Assembly: GCA_937937585.1 (NCBI GenBank)
Contig: CALDCB010000008.1
Location: 62,001 to 126,000 of the forward strand
DNA length: 64,000 nt
DNA from: an uncultured Coriobacteriaceae bacterium
GTDB lineage: Bacteria; Actinomycetota; Coriobacteriia; Coriobacteriales; Eggerthellaceae
Direction of reading: 5' to 3'
The translations under genes and the position numbers were made by a program. The notes beneath the pieces are model-generated. The model was given only the letters and a program-made list of their open reading frames with translations. It searched no databases and had not been told where the DNA came from. Positions 42,370 to 51,351 of this stretch are shown in pieces; positions within the stretch are counted from its first letter, which is position 1, and each line of letters opens with the position of its first letter.

Positions 42370-43392
42370 TTAAGCCACACCCTCATCATCCAAGCGCCCC
42401 GCGAACACACGATACGCGATGACGTGATAGATCAGTACCAGCGGCACGCCCACGCATGCGATCCCCGTCATCCACGCAAGCGAGGTGTCGGACGAGGCGG
42501 CGCTCATCAGCGTAATGGAGGCGCCAACACTGCCAGGAGCAGCCACCACCAAGTTCGGGAACAGCGTGGTCGCACTTAACGCAACTAAACACACAGCTGC
42601 AGCCGACTGCAGAACGAACGCCGGAAGATCGGCACCCTTTCCGCCCAGCGCAATGGAAGCAACCATGCAACCCACGAAGGCAACCGCGAACACAGCGCTT
42701 ACCACAAGCATGCCTGAGGCGAACTCGGGACGAACAACCGCGAACACCAGCACTGTGGCCAGCGCGAACACGACGATCGCAGCGATCTGGAACAAGCGAC
42801 GCAGCTTCTCGGCGCGAGCATGAACGTCAGAACCCTGACGAACCTTCAACGCCACCCAGGCAGCGCCGGCGGAAAGGCACATCGCGAAACCAAGAAGACC
42901 GGCCGTCAGCGTGAACGGAGACAGCAACCCCAGCAAGGGAACGCCCGAATAATCGCCGTTCGCAGCCATGGGGATACCGGCAATGACATTGCCCAAGGCC
43001 ACGCCCAAAAGCAGTGCAGGCAGGAACGAGCCCACCATGAAGCACGCATCCCAAGCCTTGCCCCATTCGGGATCGTGCGCGCGAAACTCAAGCGAGACGG
43101 CACGAACGATCAAACCGAACAGCACCAGCATGACCGCCAGATAGAACCCCGAGAACGTCGTGGCATACGCAGCCGGGAACGCCGCGAACAAAGCACCGCC
43201 GGCCGTAAGCAGCCACACTTCGTTGCCGTCCCACACCGGGCCGATGCTGCGGCGCAGCAAAGCGCGCTCGGACTCGTTCTTCGCCAACGCGCGATACAAA
43301 ACGCCCACACCCAGGTCGAAGCCATCAAGAACAAAGTACCCGGCGATCAACACGAAGATCAGGAAGAACCACAACACTGCAAGGAAGCTCAT
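42370..43392 (-). CDS. cydB: Cytochrome bd oxidase subunit II
   Basis: A 340-residue membrane protein with about eight helices. It starts MSFLAVLWFFLIFVLIAGYF and contains LDGFDLGVGVL, the family opening, and GPVWDGNEVWLLTAGGALFAAFP. It pairs with CydA in the quinol oxidase. ATG at 43392 lies one base after the cydA stop with GGTGAG four bases upstream; an earlier in-frame ATG at 43404 lies inside cydA. The stop touches the start of the small membrane gene. Confidence 0.94.
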   Translation of the reverse strand: MSFLAVLWFFLIFVLIAGYFVLDGFDLGVGVLYRALAKNESERALLRRSIGPVWDGNEVWLLTAGGALFAAFPAAYATTFSGFYLAVMLVLFGLIVRAVSLEFRAHDPEWGKAWDACFMVGSFLPALLLGVALGNVIAGIPMAANGDYSGVPLLGLLSPFTLTAGLLGFAMCLSAGAAWVALKVRQGSDVHARAEKLRRLFQIAAIVVFALATVLVFAVVRPEFASGMLVVSAVFAVAFVGCMVASIALGGKGADLPAFVLQSAAAVCLVALSATTLFPNLVVAAPGSVGASITLMSAASSDTSLAWMTGIACVGVPLVLIYHVIAYRVFAGRLDDEGVA

Positions 43393-43393
43393 G

Positions 43394-44809
43394 CTACTCA
43401 CCATCCTTCACCGCGTGCTTCGCGGATTCAGTCATCTCGGAAACCGGGCCGCGCTTGATGAGATGCGAAATCACGCGAACCCACCCAGCGAACAGTAACA
43501 CATACACGACCGCAAACAAAGCCAGCGTCGTAAGCAGCTCGGGAGCAGAAACAGCCTGCGAGATGGCGTTCTGCGTAAGCAGCGCGACGCCATCGGGACT
43601 TGACGCGCCCGGGTACACAACCCACGGCTGACGCCCCACTTCCGCCGTGATCCAACCAACCTGAATGGCAAGGAACGGGAATAGCGGCGAGATCACCAGC
43701 AGCTTCTGAAGCCAACGCATTGAGCGAACCTTGCCATCGCGGAACGAGAACACGATCGCCAGAATCGCCGTGATCACGATCAAGCCGTACATGGCAACCA
43801 TCAGGTGGTACGACTGGAAGACCAAATTAACCGGGGCGTTCTCAACGTCAAGATCCCCGTAACGCTCGGTCTGCGACAGAGAGTCCAGACCCTGGTACTC
43901 GGTATCCCACGTGCCCGTTGCAAGGAAACTGGTCCCGCCGGGAATCGAGAACGGCGCGATGACCTGCTTGTTCTCTTCGTCGACCCAACCGATGGCATAC
44001 AGCGGAGGCACATCGTCGGCGTACATGCCCTCCATCATGGCAAGCTTCGTCGGCTGCTCCTCGGAAACTTGAACAGCCGAGGCGTGCGCCGTCACAATCA
44101 GCGCGCACGAGGCCACGATACCAACCGCCGCACCCACGCGCACGGTCTTCATTGCGAAGTCAGCATGCTTACCCTTCAACATATACCAGGCGCCAACGCA
44201 CATGGCGGCGAAGGAACCCAAGATCAGCAAGGCGACTACCACGTGGGTGTAGCGCGGCAATGTGGACGGGTTGAACGCCGCAGCGATGAAGTCGGTGATG
44301 ATCGCCTTCGAGCCATCGGAAGCAAGCTCGGCACCGGCAGGGGTTTGCATCCACGAGTTAGCGATGAGGATCCAAAGGGCACTCAGGCACGAGCCGGCCC
44401 AAACAAGCCACGCCGATACCGTGTAGAACTTGCGCGACACCTTGTTGCGCCCGAACAGCAGCACGCCCAGGAAGACGGACTCCAAGAAGAACGCGAACAA
44501 GGCTTCGGCGGCAAGCGGAGCACCGAAGATGTCGCCTACGAAACGAGAGTAGTCGGCCCAGTTGGTGCCGAACGAGAACTCCATCGTGATGCCCGTGGCA
44601 ACGCCGATCGCAAACGTCGCGGTGAAGATGCGCACCCAGAAGCGCATCGCGTCGCCGTCCTTCTCGTCGTTGCTGCGGTAGTACTTAGTTGCGAAGATAG
44701 CCGTAATCAAGCCAAGGCCGATCGACAGCGGCACGAAGATGAAATGATATGCCACCGTCAACGCGAATTGGATGCGCGAGAGCAGCACAACATCGTTCAA
44801 TGCTTCCAT
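43394..44809 (-). CDS. cydA: Cytochrome bd oxidase subunit I
   Basis: A 471-residue membrane protein that oxidises quinol and holds the hemes. His22 (ALTVAYHFIFVPLSIGLG) is the heme b595 ligand of the first helix. The quinol-site block GWITAEVGRQPWVVYPG and FFLESVFLGVLLFGR are present. The length indicates the short Q-loop form. A high-affinity oxidase in an otherwise anaerobic gene set suggests oxygen scavenging. AGAGGGGG precedes the ATG. Confidence 0.95.
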   Translation of the reverse strand: MEALNDVVLLSRIQFALTVAYHFIFVPLSIGLGLITAIFATKYYRSNDEKDGDAMRFWVRIFTATFAIGVATGITMEFSFGTNWADYSRFVGDIFGAPLAAEALFAFFLESVFLGVLLFGRNKVSRKFYTVSAWLVWAGSCLSALWILIANSWMQTPAGAELASDGSKAIITDFIAAAFNPSTLPRYTHVVVALLILGSFAAMCVGAWYMLKGKHADFAMKTVRVGAAVGIVASCALIVTAHASAVQVSEEQPTKLAMMEGMYADDVPPLYAIGWVDEENKQVIAPFSIPGGTSFLATGTWDTEYQGLDSLSQTERYGDLDVENAPVNLVFQSYHLMVAMYGLIVITAILAIVFSFRDGKVRSMRWLQKLLVISPLFPFLAIQVGWITAEVGRQPWVVYPGASSPDGVALLTQNAISQAVSAPELLTTLALFAVVYVLLFAGWVRVISHLIKRGPVSEMTESAKHAVKDGE

Positions 44810-44887
44810 CCCAACCCCCTCTAGTAGTTGCTTTTGGAATCTTTCCCAAATGCTACATCGTGGGATGCCGGAATGGAAGACTTATTG

Positions 44888-44904
44888 ATAATAGTTTCTA
44901 TTAT
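44888..44904. promoter_or_regulatory. Dyad upstream of cydAB
   Basis: ATAATAG-TTT-CTATTAT, a perfect seven-base dyad in AT-rich sequence, about 80 bases upstream of cydA. It is a candidate operator for a redox or iron regulator. It is not an exact Fur box. Confidence 0.45.
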
Positions 44905-44931
44905 TATTTGCTATACCTAGCCGACATAAAC

Positions 44932-44973
44932 AAAAAAACGCTCGATGCAAGGCGCAAAACCTCGCATCGAGCG
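44932..44973 (-). terminator. Terminator of the gatCAB operon
   Basis: CGCTCGATGC (44939-44948) with GCATCGAGCG (44964-44973). The minus-strand tail is TTTTTTTG (44938-44931). Strong intrinsic terminator after gatB. Confidence 0.85.
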
Positions 44974-45034
44974 CGAAAAACAATTGAGTCGAGCCGCAGC
45001 AACAGCTGCGAACTCACAGCCTTGGCTGAGCCGC

Positions 45035-46618
45035 TTAGCTCAGCTTCTTGGCAATAAGCTGATTCAACAGCTTGGGGTTGCCCTGCCCCTTCGAAGCCTT
45101 CATGCACTGGCCGACGAAGAAGCCGATAAGCTTGGTGTTACCCTCCTTGTAGCGGGCAACCTCATCGGGGTTGGCGGCGATGACCTCGTCGACGATAGCC
45201 TCAAGGGCACCCGTGTCGGAGACCTGCTTCATACCGCGCTCTTCAACGATGGCAGCAGGGTCCTTGTTCTCGTCAAGCACCGCGGCGAACACCTCCTTAG
45301 CCTGCTTCGACGAAATGGTGTCGTCAGCAAGAAGCTCGACCAGCTCGATAGCGCGAGCAGGCGTCAACGGCATAGAAGCGAAGTCGACGCCGTCGTTGGC
45401 GTTCACGTAGGCAGTAACGTCGTTTAGCGCCAGGTTGGCAAGCGGCTTGGCCAGCTTTGCCACGTCCTTGCCAGCCTCGGCGGCAACCTTCATGCCACCC
45501 TCGAACAGCTCAACCGTGAAAGGCTGCTCGACCAAATGGCGGGCGTCGTATGCCGACAGACCGAAGTCGGCGGCGTAACGGGCAGCTTTCTGGTCGGGCA
45601 GTTCGGGGAGCTTGGCGCGCACGTTCTCAATGAACTCGTCGCTCAGATCGTACGGAGCAAGGTCGGGGTCGGGGAACATGCGGTAGTCGTCCGCCGTTTC
45701 CTTCACGCGCATCACGATGGTGTGCTTCATGGACGGATCCCAGTGACGGGTTTCCTGATAGATCTGGCCGCCTTCCTCAAGAACCTGGGCCTGGCGGCAG
45801 ATCTCGTACTCAAGACCATCATGCAAGCTTTTGAAGCTGTTGAGGTTCTTGAGCTCGGTTTTGGTGCCAAGCGTGGTGGAACCGCGACGACGCAGCGACA
45901 CGTTGCCGTCGCAGCGCATGGAGCCCTCCTCCATTGAGCAGTCGGAAATGCCGATTGCCAGGAAGATCTGGCGAAGCTTCTGCATAAACAGACGCGCCTC
46001 TTCAGGCGTGCGCAGGTCGGGCTCGGTAACCAACTCGATAAGCGGCGTGCCCGCGCGGTTGTAATCAACCAGGGAATGCGTGGCGCCGGCGATGCGGCCC
46101 TCGTCGCCGCCGATGTGGATCATCTTGCCCGCGTCTTCCTCCATGTGGATGCGGGTGATGCCCACATGCGCGGTGTAACCGTCAGCGGTGCGCACGATGT
46201 TCTCGGTGGACTCGCCCTCGGCCAGGTCGTTCAGGCGGTAACGCTCGCCGGCGGCCTTGCCGTCAACGTCAAGATCAAGATGACCTCGCATGCAGAACGC
46301 CTTCGGACCTTGGGTGGTCTGGAAGTTCTTCGACATGTCGGGATAGATGTAGCCCTTGCGGTAGAACATCGTGTGCTTCTCGATGTCGCAGTTAGTGGCC
46401 AGACCGGCCAGCACGATGCTTTCGATAGCGGCCTTGTTCGGCACGGGCAGCGCACCGGGAAGACCCAGGCAAACCGGGCAAGTGTGCGTGTTCGGGGCTG
46501 CGCCGAACTCAAGCTTACAGCCGCAGAACATCTTGGTTTCAAGGGTGGTCAGCTCGGTATGGATCTCAAGGCCAATGACGGCCTCCCAATCCTCAAGAAC
46601 TTCGTTGAGCTTCTTCAT
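45035..46618 (-). CDS. gatB: Asp-tRNA(Asn)/Glu-tRNA(Gln) amidotransferase subunit B
   Basis: A 527-residue kinase/tRNA-binding subunit. WEAVIGLEIHTELTT, zinc Cys in MFCGCKLEFGAAPNTHTCPVCLG (cited in part), and the helical plus YqeY-like C-terminal tail are all present. It phosphorylates the misacylated tRNA and receives ammonia from GatA. The start overlaps the gatA stop (TAATG). Confidence 0.96.
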   Translation of the reverse strand: MKKLNEVLEDWEAVIGLEIHTELTTLETKMFCGCKLEFGAAPNTHTCPVCLGLPGALPVPNKAAIESIVLAGLATNCDIEKHTMFYRKGYIYPDMSKNFQTTQGPKAFCMRGHLDLDVDGKAAGERYRLNDLAEGESTENIVRTADGYTAHVGITRIHMEEDAGKMIHIGGDEGRIAGATHSLVDYNRAGTPLIELVTEPDLRTPEEARLFMQKLRQIFLAIGISDCSMEEGSMRCDGNVSLRRRGSTTLGTKTELKNLNSFKSLHDGLEYEICRQAQVLEEGGQIYQETRHWDPSMKHTIVMRVKETADDYRMFPDPDLAPYDLSDEFIENVRAKLPELPDQKAARYAADFGLSAYDARHLVEQPFTVELFEGGMKVAAEAGKDVAKLAKPLANLALNDVTAYVNANDGVDFASMPLTPARAIELVELLADDTISSKQAKEVFAAVLDENKDPAAIVEERGMKQVSDTGALEAIVDEVIAANPDEVARYKEGNTKLIGFFVGQCMKASKGQGNPKLLNQLIAKKLS

Positions 46619-48117
46619 TAGTTAGCCCCCTTTGCCGTTGCGAACGCAGGCGCAACGGGCGCCTTGCCGTAGACGGTCTCGAGCGCGGCAGCGACGCGCA
46701 GCATGTTCTGGTCCTTGAACTGCGGCGCGATAAGCTGAGCGCCAACCGGCAGCCCGCTTTCAGCACCCAGGCCCAAAGGCATGCTCATGCCGCCGTTGCC
46801 GGCGATGTTGATGGAAATGGTGAACATATCGGAGAGGTACATCGACGTGGGGTCGGAGATCTCACCGAACTTGAACGCGGTGCGAGGAGCAGCCGGAGCC
46901 AAGATGCAGTCGCACTTCTTGTAGGCCTCGACGTAGTCGTTCGTGATAAGGGTGCGCACCTGCTGCGCCGGGTAGTAGTACTTCTCGTACACGCCTGCAG
47001 AAAGCAGGTAGCTGCCCAGCATGATGCGGCGGCGCGCCTCGATGCCGAAGCCCTTCGCGCGCGACTCCTCGTACTGACCGCCCAGATCGGTGTGGCCTTC
47101 GGCGCAGTAGCCGTAGCGGACCGAGTCGAAACGAGACAGGTTCGAGAAAGCCTCGCACGGACCAAGCACGTAGTATGCGCTGATGGCGGCCTTGGCATTG
47201 GGCAAATCAACCTCGACGATCTCGGCGCCAAGCTGACGCAGCTGCTCGGCAGCGTCCTCGATCTTCGCGCGGACCTCAGGCTGCAGGCCCTCAGCCTCCA
47301 TGAACTCGCGGACAAGGCCGATCTTCATGCCGCGCACGCCCTCGGCCAAGTTAGCCGTGAAGTCGGTGCGGACATCCTGGCTGGTTGCATCCAGCGGGTC
47401 GTGACCAGTGATGGCATTAAGCGCAAGCGCCGCGTCCTCGACCGAGCGGGCGAACGGACCGACCTGGTCAAGCGAGCTGCCGAAGGCGACGACGCCATAA
47501 CGGGAAACCATGCCGTAGGTGGGCTTGACTGCGACGACGCCGCAGAAGCTGCCCGGCTGACGAATGGAGCCACCGGTGTCGGAACCCAACGTGACAGTTG
47601 CAAGGCCGGCCGCAACAGCAGCGGCGCTGCCGCCCGAAGAGCCGCCGGGAACGCGGGAGAGGTCCCACGGGTTCTTGGTGGGGCCGAAGGCGGAGGTTTC
47701 AGTGGAAGAGCCGAACGCGAACTCGTCCATGTTCAGCTTGCCCAGCGGGATGCCGCCCGCATTGACGGTGCGAGCGACGCACGTTGCAGTGAAGGGCGAG
47801 ACGTAGTTCTCGAGCATCCTAGACGAGCACGTGGTATGCGTGCCGATCTGGTTCATGTTGTCCTTGAATGCAACGGGCATGCCGGCAAGGGGGCCCATCT
47901 CGGAGAAGGTGCCGTTAGAGATGGCAGCGTCCAGCTCGGCGGCCTTAGCGAGCGCAAGCTCGTCGGTGACCTCGAGGAACGCGTGGACATCGGCGTCGAC
48001 CGCGGCAATGCGCGCAAGCGAAGCCTCGGCGACCTCACGTGCCGAAAATTCCTTGTTAGCCAGACCGGCCTGGATCTGGCGGACGCCCATGGTTGCGAAA
48101 TCGTTCTGAACTGCCAT
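46618..48117 (-). CDS. gatA: Asp-tRNA(Asn)/Glu-tRNA(Gln) amidotransferase subunit A
   Basis: A 499-residue glutaminase of the amidase-signature family. The triad Lys lies in PVAFKDNMN; the cis-Ser and Ser nucleophile lie in VPGGSSGGSAAAVAAG and LGSDTGGSIRQPG. It liberates ammonia from glutamine for GatB. One-base overlaps (TAATG) with both gatC and gatB indicate tight translational coupling. Confidence 0.96.
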   Translation of the reverse strand: MAVQNDFATMGVRQIQAGLANKEFSAREVAEASLARIAAVDADVHAFLEVTDELALAKAAELDAAISNGTFSEMGPLAGMPVAFKDNMNQIGTHTTCSSRMLENYVSPFTATCVARTVNAGGIPLGKLNMDEFAFGSSTETSAFGPTKNPWDLSRVPGGSSGGSAAAVAAGLATVTLGSDTGGSIRQPGSFCGVVAVKPTYGMVSRYGVVAFGSSLDQVGPFARSVEDAALALNAITGHDPLDATSQDVRTDFTANLAEGVRGMKIGLVREFMEAEGLQPEVRAKIEDAAEQLRQLGAEIVEVDLPNAKAAISAYYVLGPCEAFSNLSRFDSVRYGYCAEGHTDLGGQYEESRAKGFGIEARRRIMLGSYLLSAGVYEKYYYPAQQVRTLITNDYVEAYKKCDCILAPAAPRTAFKFGEISDPTSMYLSDMFTISINIAGNGGMSMPLGLGAESGLPVGAQLIAPQFKDQNMLRVAAALETVYGKAPVAPAFATAKGAN

Positions 48118-48428
48118 TAGCGATCGCCTCCCTCACCAAGGATCGACGGGATAAGGAAGTAGCCATCCTGCTGCTTGGGAGCGTTCTCGAGCGCCGTTTC
48201 CTGAGAGAAGCCGGGCACCTCGACGTCGTCGCGCATGACGTTGGAAAGGCTTCCTATGGGATGGAACGTGGGCTCAACGCCCTCAAGATCGTATTCGGTG
48301 ATGGGCTTCAGGCTGTCGATGATGTTGTTCAAATCGACAGTCATCTGAGCGACCTCGGAATCGTCCAGGTGGATGCGCGTGTATTCGGCGATATCACGCA
48401 CATCGTGTTCTGACACATGCTGGGTCAT
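48117..48428 (-). CDS. gatC: Asp-tRNA(Asn)/Glu-tRNA(Gln) amidotransferase subunit C
   Basis: A 103-residue subunit that wraps GatA and GatB. VRDIAEYTRIHLDDSEV, the middle LNNIIDSL and the C-terminal DVEVPGFSQETALENAP are typical. ATG at 48428 has AGG nine bases upstream; a GTG two codons earlier is less well placed. It is the first gene of gatCAB. Confidence 0.94.
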   Translation of the reverse strand: MTQHVSEHDVRDIAEYTRIHLDDSEVAQMTVDLNNIIDSLKPITEYDLEGVEPTFHPIGSLSNVMRDDVEVPGFSQETALENAPKQQDGYFLIPSILGEGGDR

Positions 48429-48850
48429 CTGCACGAACCTGCTTTCATAAACGATGGGAACGATTACTTGGCTGTTAGCGCCGCGTGCATGGCGCAGCGC
48501 AGGCTAGTTTAACCCGCTCATGATAGCAAATGACGCCGCCAAGCACCCGTCGGGGCGGTCAATCGCCAGTATTAACACAGGAGGCTGGGCATGCATCATG
48601 CGGATACGCGCAGGCCAAGCGGACATGCGGGCCTGACGGATATGACGGGCCAAGCAGACATGCGGATCCGGCGGACACGCGCAGCCCGCACAAGCTGCCC
48701 GAAATCTTGATCCCAATGCCCACGCCAGGAGCCTCGCGTCCAAGCTCGCAATCGTTTCCACACGACCTCGGAAGTGTCACTATCGCCTCAATAAGTTTGC
48801 TAGAACGTACTATAATCGTCTTGTTTCCGAACCCAATCGAAGGAGGACCC
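48429..48850. other. Intergenic region with imperfect tandem repeats and a TATAAT promoter element
   Basis: No supported gene. Two copies of about 29-30 bases, both beginning CGGATA and ending GACATGCGG, lie at 48601-48630 and 48637-48665, with a decayed third near 48670-48690. TATAAT at 48811-48816 is a probable -10 for the flavin-binding gene; the -35 is poor. A plus-strand frame that joins this region to the downstream gene is explained by chance read-through. Confidence 0.5.
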
Positions 48851-49249
48851 ATGGAAGAGCTTTTGGAATTCATGAAGAAGAACGAGACCTACTACCTGGC
48901 AACCGTCGATGAAGAGGGCAACCCGCAGGTTCGTCCGTTCGGAACCTTCTCGCTGATCGACGGCAAGTTCTACATCCAGACCGGCCGCACCAAGAACGTG
49001 GCGAAGGAAATCGCAGCGCATCCGCGTTTGGCGATCTGCGACTTCGCAACCGACGGCAGCCAGTGGGTACGCATCGAAGCCGATGGCGTCGACACCAACG
49101 ACCCGGTTATCGAGCAGAAGGTCCTGGACGAGTACCCCAATCTGCAGGCTATGTACAAGGCTGGCGACGGCAACACCTGCGCCATGCGCCTGGACAACGT
49201 CACCGCAACCTTCTACAGCTTCACAGCCGAGCCCCGCAAGGTTCTGTAG
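48851..49249 (+). CDS. Pyridoxamine 5'-phosphate oxidase-like FMN-binding protein
   Basis: A 132-residue split-barrel protein. MEELLEFMKKNETYYLATVD, GNPQVRPFGTF, FYIQTGRTKNVAKEIAAHPR and WVRIEADG are typical of small PNPOx-like flavoproteins of anaerobes. They bind FMN or F420; the reaction is unknown. AGGAGG lies before ATG 48851. Monocistronic, with a terminator about 140 bases downstream. Confidence 0.88.
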   Translation: MEELLEFMKKNETYYLATVDEEGNPQVRPFGTFSLIDGKFYIQTGRTKNVAKEIAAHPRLAICDFATDGSQWVRIEADGVDTNDPVIEQKVLDEYPNLQAMYKAGDGNTCAMRLDNVTATFYSFTAEPRKVL

Positions 49250-49744
49250 CTCGCTCGATTCCTGGTCGAAACCGGCTTTTGGCGCAGGCGGCAGCGGCAA
49301 AACGGCTGTCGAAACCGGCTTAGGCACAGCAGAGCTTCAGCTTCGCTGCCAGCAACCGCCGCAGCGGGAAAACAGTTGGTCGTAAACAAGGCGTGGCCCT
49401 TTCCCGGGGATCACGCCTTTCCTTTTACATTCGGCCGGGGCCTTGCACAAATTTTCCCGTTTTGCGCAAGTGGATTCTGCGGCTTATCACGACCACCTTC
49501 GCTGATCAGGCGTTTTGCAACGCTTGCAAGCCAATTTTGCAACACATGCATATTCAAAAGAGGGAACGGCACGCCAAAAGAAGCAGAAACGTCGCAAAAC
49601 AGGAGAATCTGCGCGCGGGCGATCCGGCAGGAGCCCCAACGGGAAATTCCTTGCGCGGGCGATGAGACAAAAACGTCGCAAAACGGGAGAAGCTGTGCGT
49701 GGTCGGTTCCGCCGCACCCCCCAACAGAAGAATCCGCTCGCGCA
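49250..49744. repeat. Intergenic region with two families of degenerate direct repeats
   Basis: No supported gene. GTCGAAACCGGCTT occurs at 49265-49278 and 49309-49322, each followed by a related segment ending GCAGCGG-x-AAAAC. A longer unit that starts AAACGTCGCAAAAC-R-GGAGAA is seen at 49587-49657 and 49671-49742. Minus-strand frames here only reflect the repeat (the FCDV motif recurs in translation). Confidence 0.65.
49388..49427 (+). terminator. Terminator after the FMN-binding protein gene
   Basis: AAGGCGTG (49388-49395) with CACGCCTT (49412-49419), followed by TCCTTTT. Confidence 0.65.
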
Positions 49745-50518
49745 CTATTTCGCAACCGCGCTCTCGAAGATCAAACGCAAGCCTTCAAGCGTCAGCTGCG
49801 AGTTCGTGTCGGTGATGGTGCTTGATGCTTTGGCGACACGAGGGGCAAGACCGCCCGTTGCGACAACCGGCGCAGTGTAACCTAACTGCTTGAAAATGCC
49901 GCTTACCAAGCCATCCACACGAGCAACCTCGCCGCGTACGATGCCGATCTGAATGGCCTCGGAAGATGAGCGGCCAATAGCAGTGCCGGGATCAATCAGC
50001 TCGGTGGCCGCCAGCTTCGTGGCATGCGAGAACAAGGCGGAAGCCGACGTCTGAACGCCCGGCGCGATGATGCCGCCGATGAACACGCCATCCTTGTCGA
50101 TGACCTCGATGTTCGTGGCCGTGCCGAAGTCAACCACCACAACCGGCGCGCCATAACGGCTCTTCACCGCAACGGCATCGGCAATGCGGTCGGCGCCAAT
50201 CTCGGACGGATTGGGGTAATCGGTCTTGAAAAGCGATCCGGCCGTTTCCGCCGAACACACCAGCGGGGCCTCCCCCAGCATCTGCTCCAATGCATCGACC
50301 CAAGCATCGGTGAGCGCGGGAACAACCGAGGCTAACGCCGAGCCGCGAACGCCCTCTTCGGGAATGCCTTCGGCCTTAAGAAGCGAAAGGGCCTTCAAAC
50401 GCAGCTCGTCGGCGGTGTTCGTCTTGATAGTTCCCAATCGCCACATATGAACCAAGCTCTCGCCGTCGTAGACGCCGATCACGGTTTGAGTGTTTCCCAC
50501 ATCGATGGCAAGTAACAT
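49745..50518 (-). CDS. coaX: Type III pantothenate kinase
   Basis: A 257-residue kinase for the first step of CoA synthesis. MLLAIDVGNTQTVIGVYDGE is the phosphate-1 motif, IGADRIADAVAVKSRYG the pantothenate site, and VVVDFGTATNIEVI the phosphate-2 motif. Type III enzymes are not inhibited by CoA. ATG at 50518 starts the motif; a longer frame to 50665 has no support. It is divergent from the two-component system. Confidence 0.95.
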   Translation of the reverse strand: MLLAIDVGNTQTVIGVYDGESLVHMWRLGTIKTNTADELRLKALSLLKAEGIPEEGVRGSALASVVPALTDAWVDALEQMLGEAPLVCSAETAGSLFKTDYPNPSEIGADRIADAVAVKSRYGAPVVVVDFGTATNIEVIDKDGVFIGGIIAPGVQTSASALFSHATKLAATELIDPGTAIGRSSSEAIQIGIVRGEVARVDGLVSGIFKQLGYTAPVVATGGLAPRVAKASSTITDTNSQLTLEGLRLIFESAVAK

Positions 50519-50652
50519 GTTCCCAACAAACCCTTTCGAATACGGTTGACGGCGCAACTGTCGCGGCACGTGCGCCTTTCGGAACGCTATTATAGCAACC
50601 ATAAGAACGAACCTTGACCCCTGCAGGTTCGGCTTCGAAGAGAGGCTACGAA

Positions 50653-51345
50653 ATGACTGAAGCACAAAAACGCATCCTGGTCGTCGACGACGAATCGTCC
50701 ATCACCGAGTTCGTCAGCTACGCTTTGAAGGAGGAAGGCTATCAGGTTGACGTCGCCGATAATGGTGAAACCGCCTTCGAGATGATCAAGCAGAACAGGT
50801 ACGACCTGTATATCCTGGACATCATGCTTCCCGGCATGGACGGCCTTGAGCTTTGCCGCAAGATCCGCGCCATCAGCTCGTCCCCCGTTCTGTTCCTTTC
50901 CGCACGCGACAAAGAAGTCGACAAGGTCATCGGCCTTGAGATCGGCGGCGACGACTACCTGGCCAAGCCCTTCGGCGTGCGCGAGCTCATCGCCCGCGTT
51001 CATGCGCTCATCCGTCGCGGCAGCGGCGACTTCGCTGCATCCGCCCATATCATCGCGGCGGGCGGCCTCACCCTTGACGAAGACGCCCACACCGCCAAGG
51101 GCGCAAACGGCGCGCTTGACCTTACCCCGCGCGAATTCGAGCTGCTTGCCAGCCTGATGAAGAACGCCGGCAACGTCGTGTCACGCGAAGACCTGCTGCG
51201 CGACGCTTGGGGCTGGGAGTACCTCACCGAAACCAAGACGGTCGACACCCACATCAAGCGCCTGCGCGACAAGATCGAGCAAGCTGGCTACGACCCCTCG
51301 CTCGTCGAGACCGTCCGCGGCTACGGCTACCGCTTCAAGAAATAA
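50653..51345 (+). CDS. OmpR/PhoB-family response regulator
   Basis: A 230-residue regulator. The receiver domain (1-120) has Asp12-Asp13, the phospho-acceptor Asp56 (YILDIMLPGMDG) and Lys105 (YLAKPFG); the winged-helix DNA-binding domain is at about 130-228 (LTPREFELLASLMKNAGNVV, TVDTHIKRLRDKIE). ATG at 50653 has GAGAGG upstream. The kinase gene follows after six bases. Confidence 0.94.
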   Translation: MTEAQKRILVVDDESSITEFVSYALKEEGYQVDVADNGETAFEMIKQNRYDLYILDIMLPGMDGLELCRKIRAISSSPVLFLSARDKEVDKVIGLEIGGDDYLAKPFGVRELIARVHALIRRGSGDFAASAHIIAAGGLTLDEDAHTAKGANGALDLTPREFELLASLMKNAGNVVSREDLLRDAWGWEYLTETKTVDTHIKRLRDKIEQAGYDPSLVETVRGYGYRFKK

Positions 51346-51351
51346 CGGGGA

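Noticed and set aside
48530..49249. Long plus-strand frame giving the FMN-binding protein a 107-residue N-terminal extension
   Set aside because: The extension is translated tandem repeat and promoter sequence; ATG 48851 has a strong ribosome site and matches the family start.
49411..49755. 114-residue minus-strand frame with internal repeats at the coaX 3' end
   Set aside because: The repeated peptide is explained by the DNA direct repeat; no ribosome site and no conserved domain.
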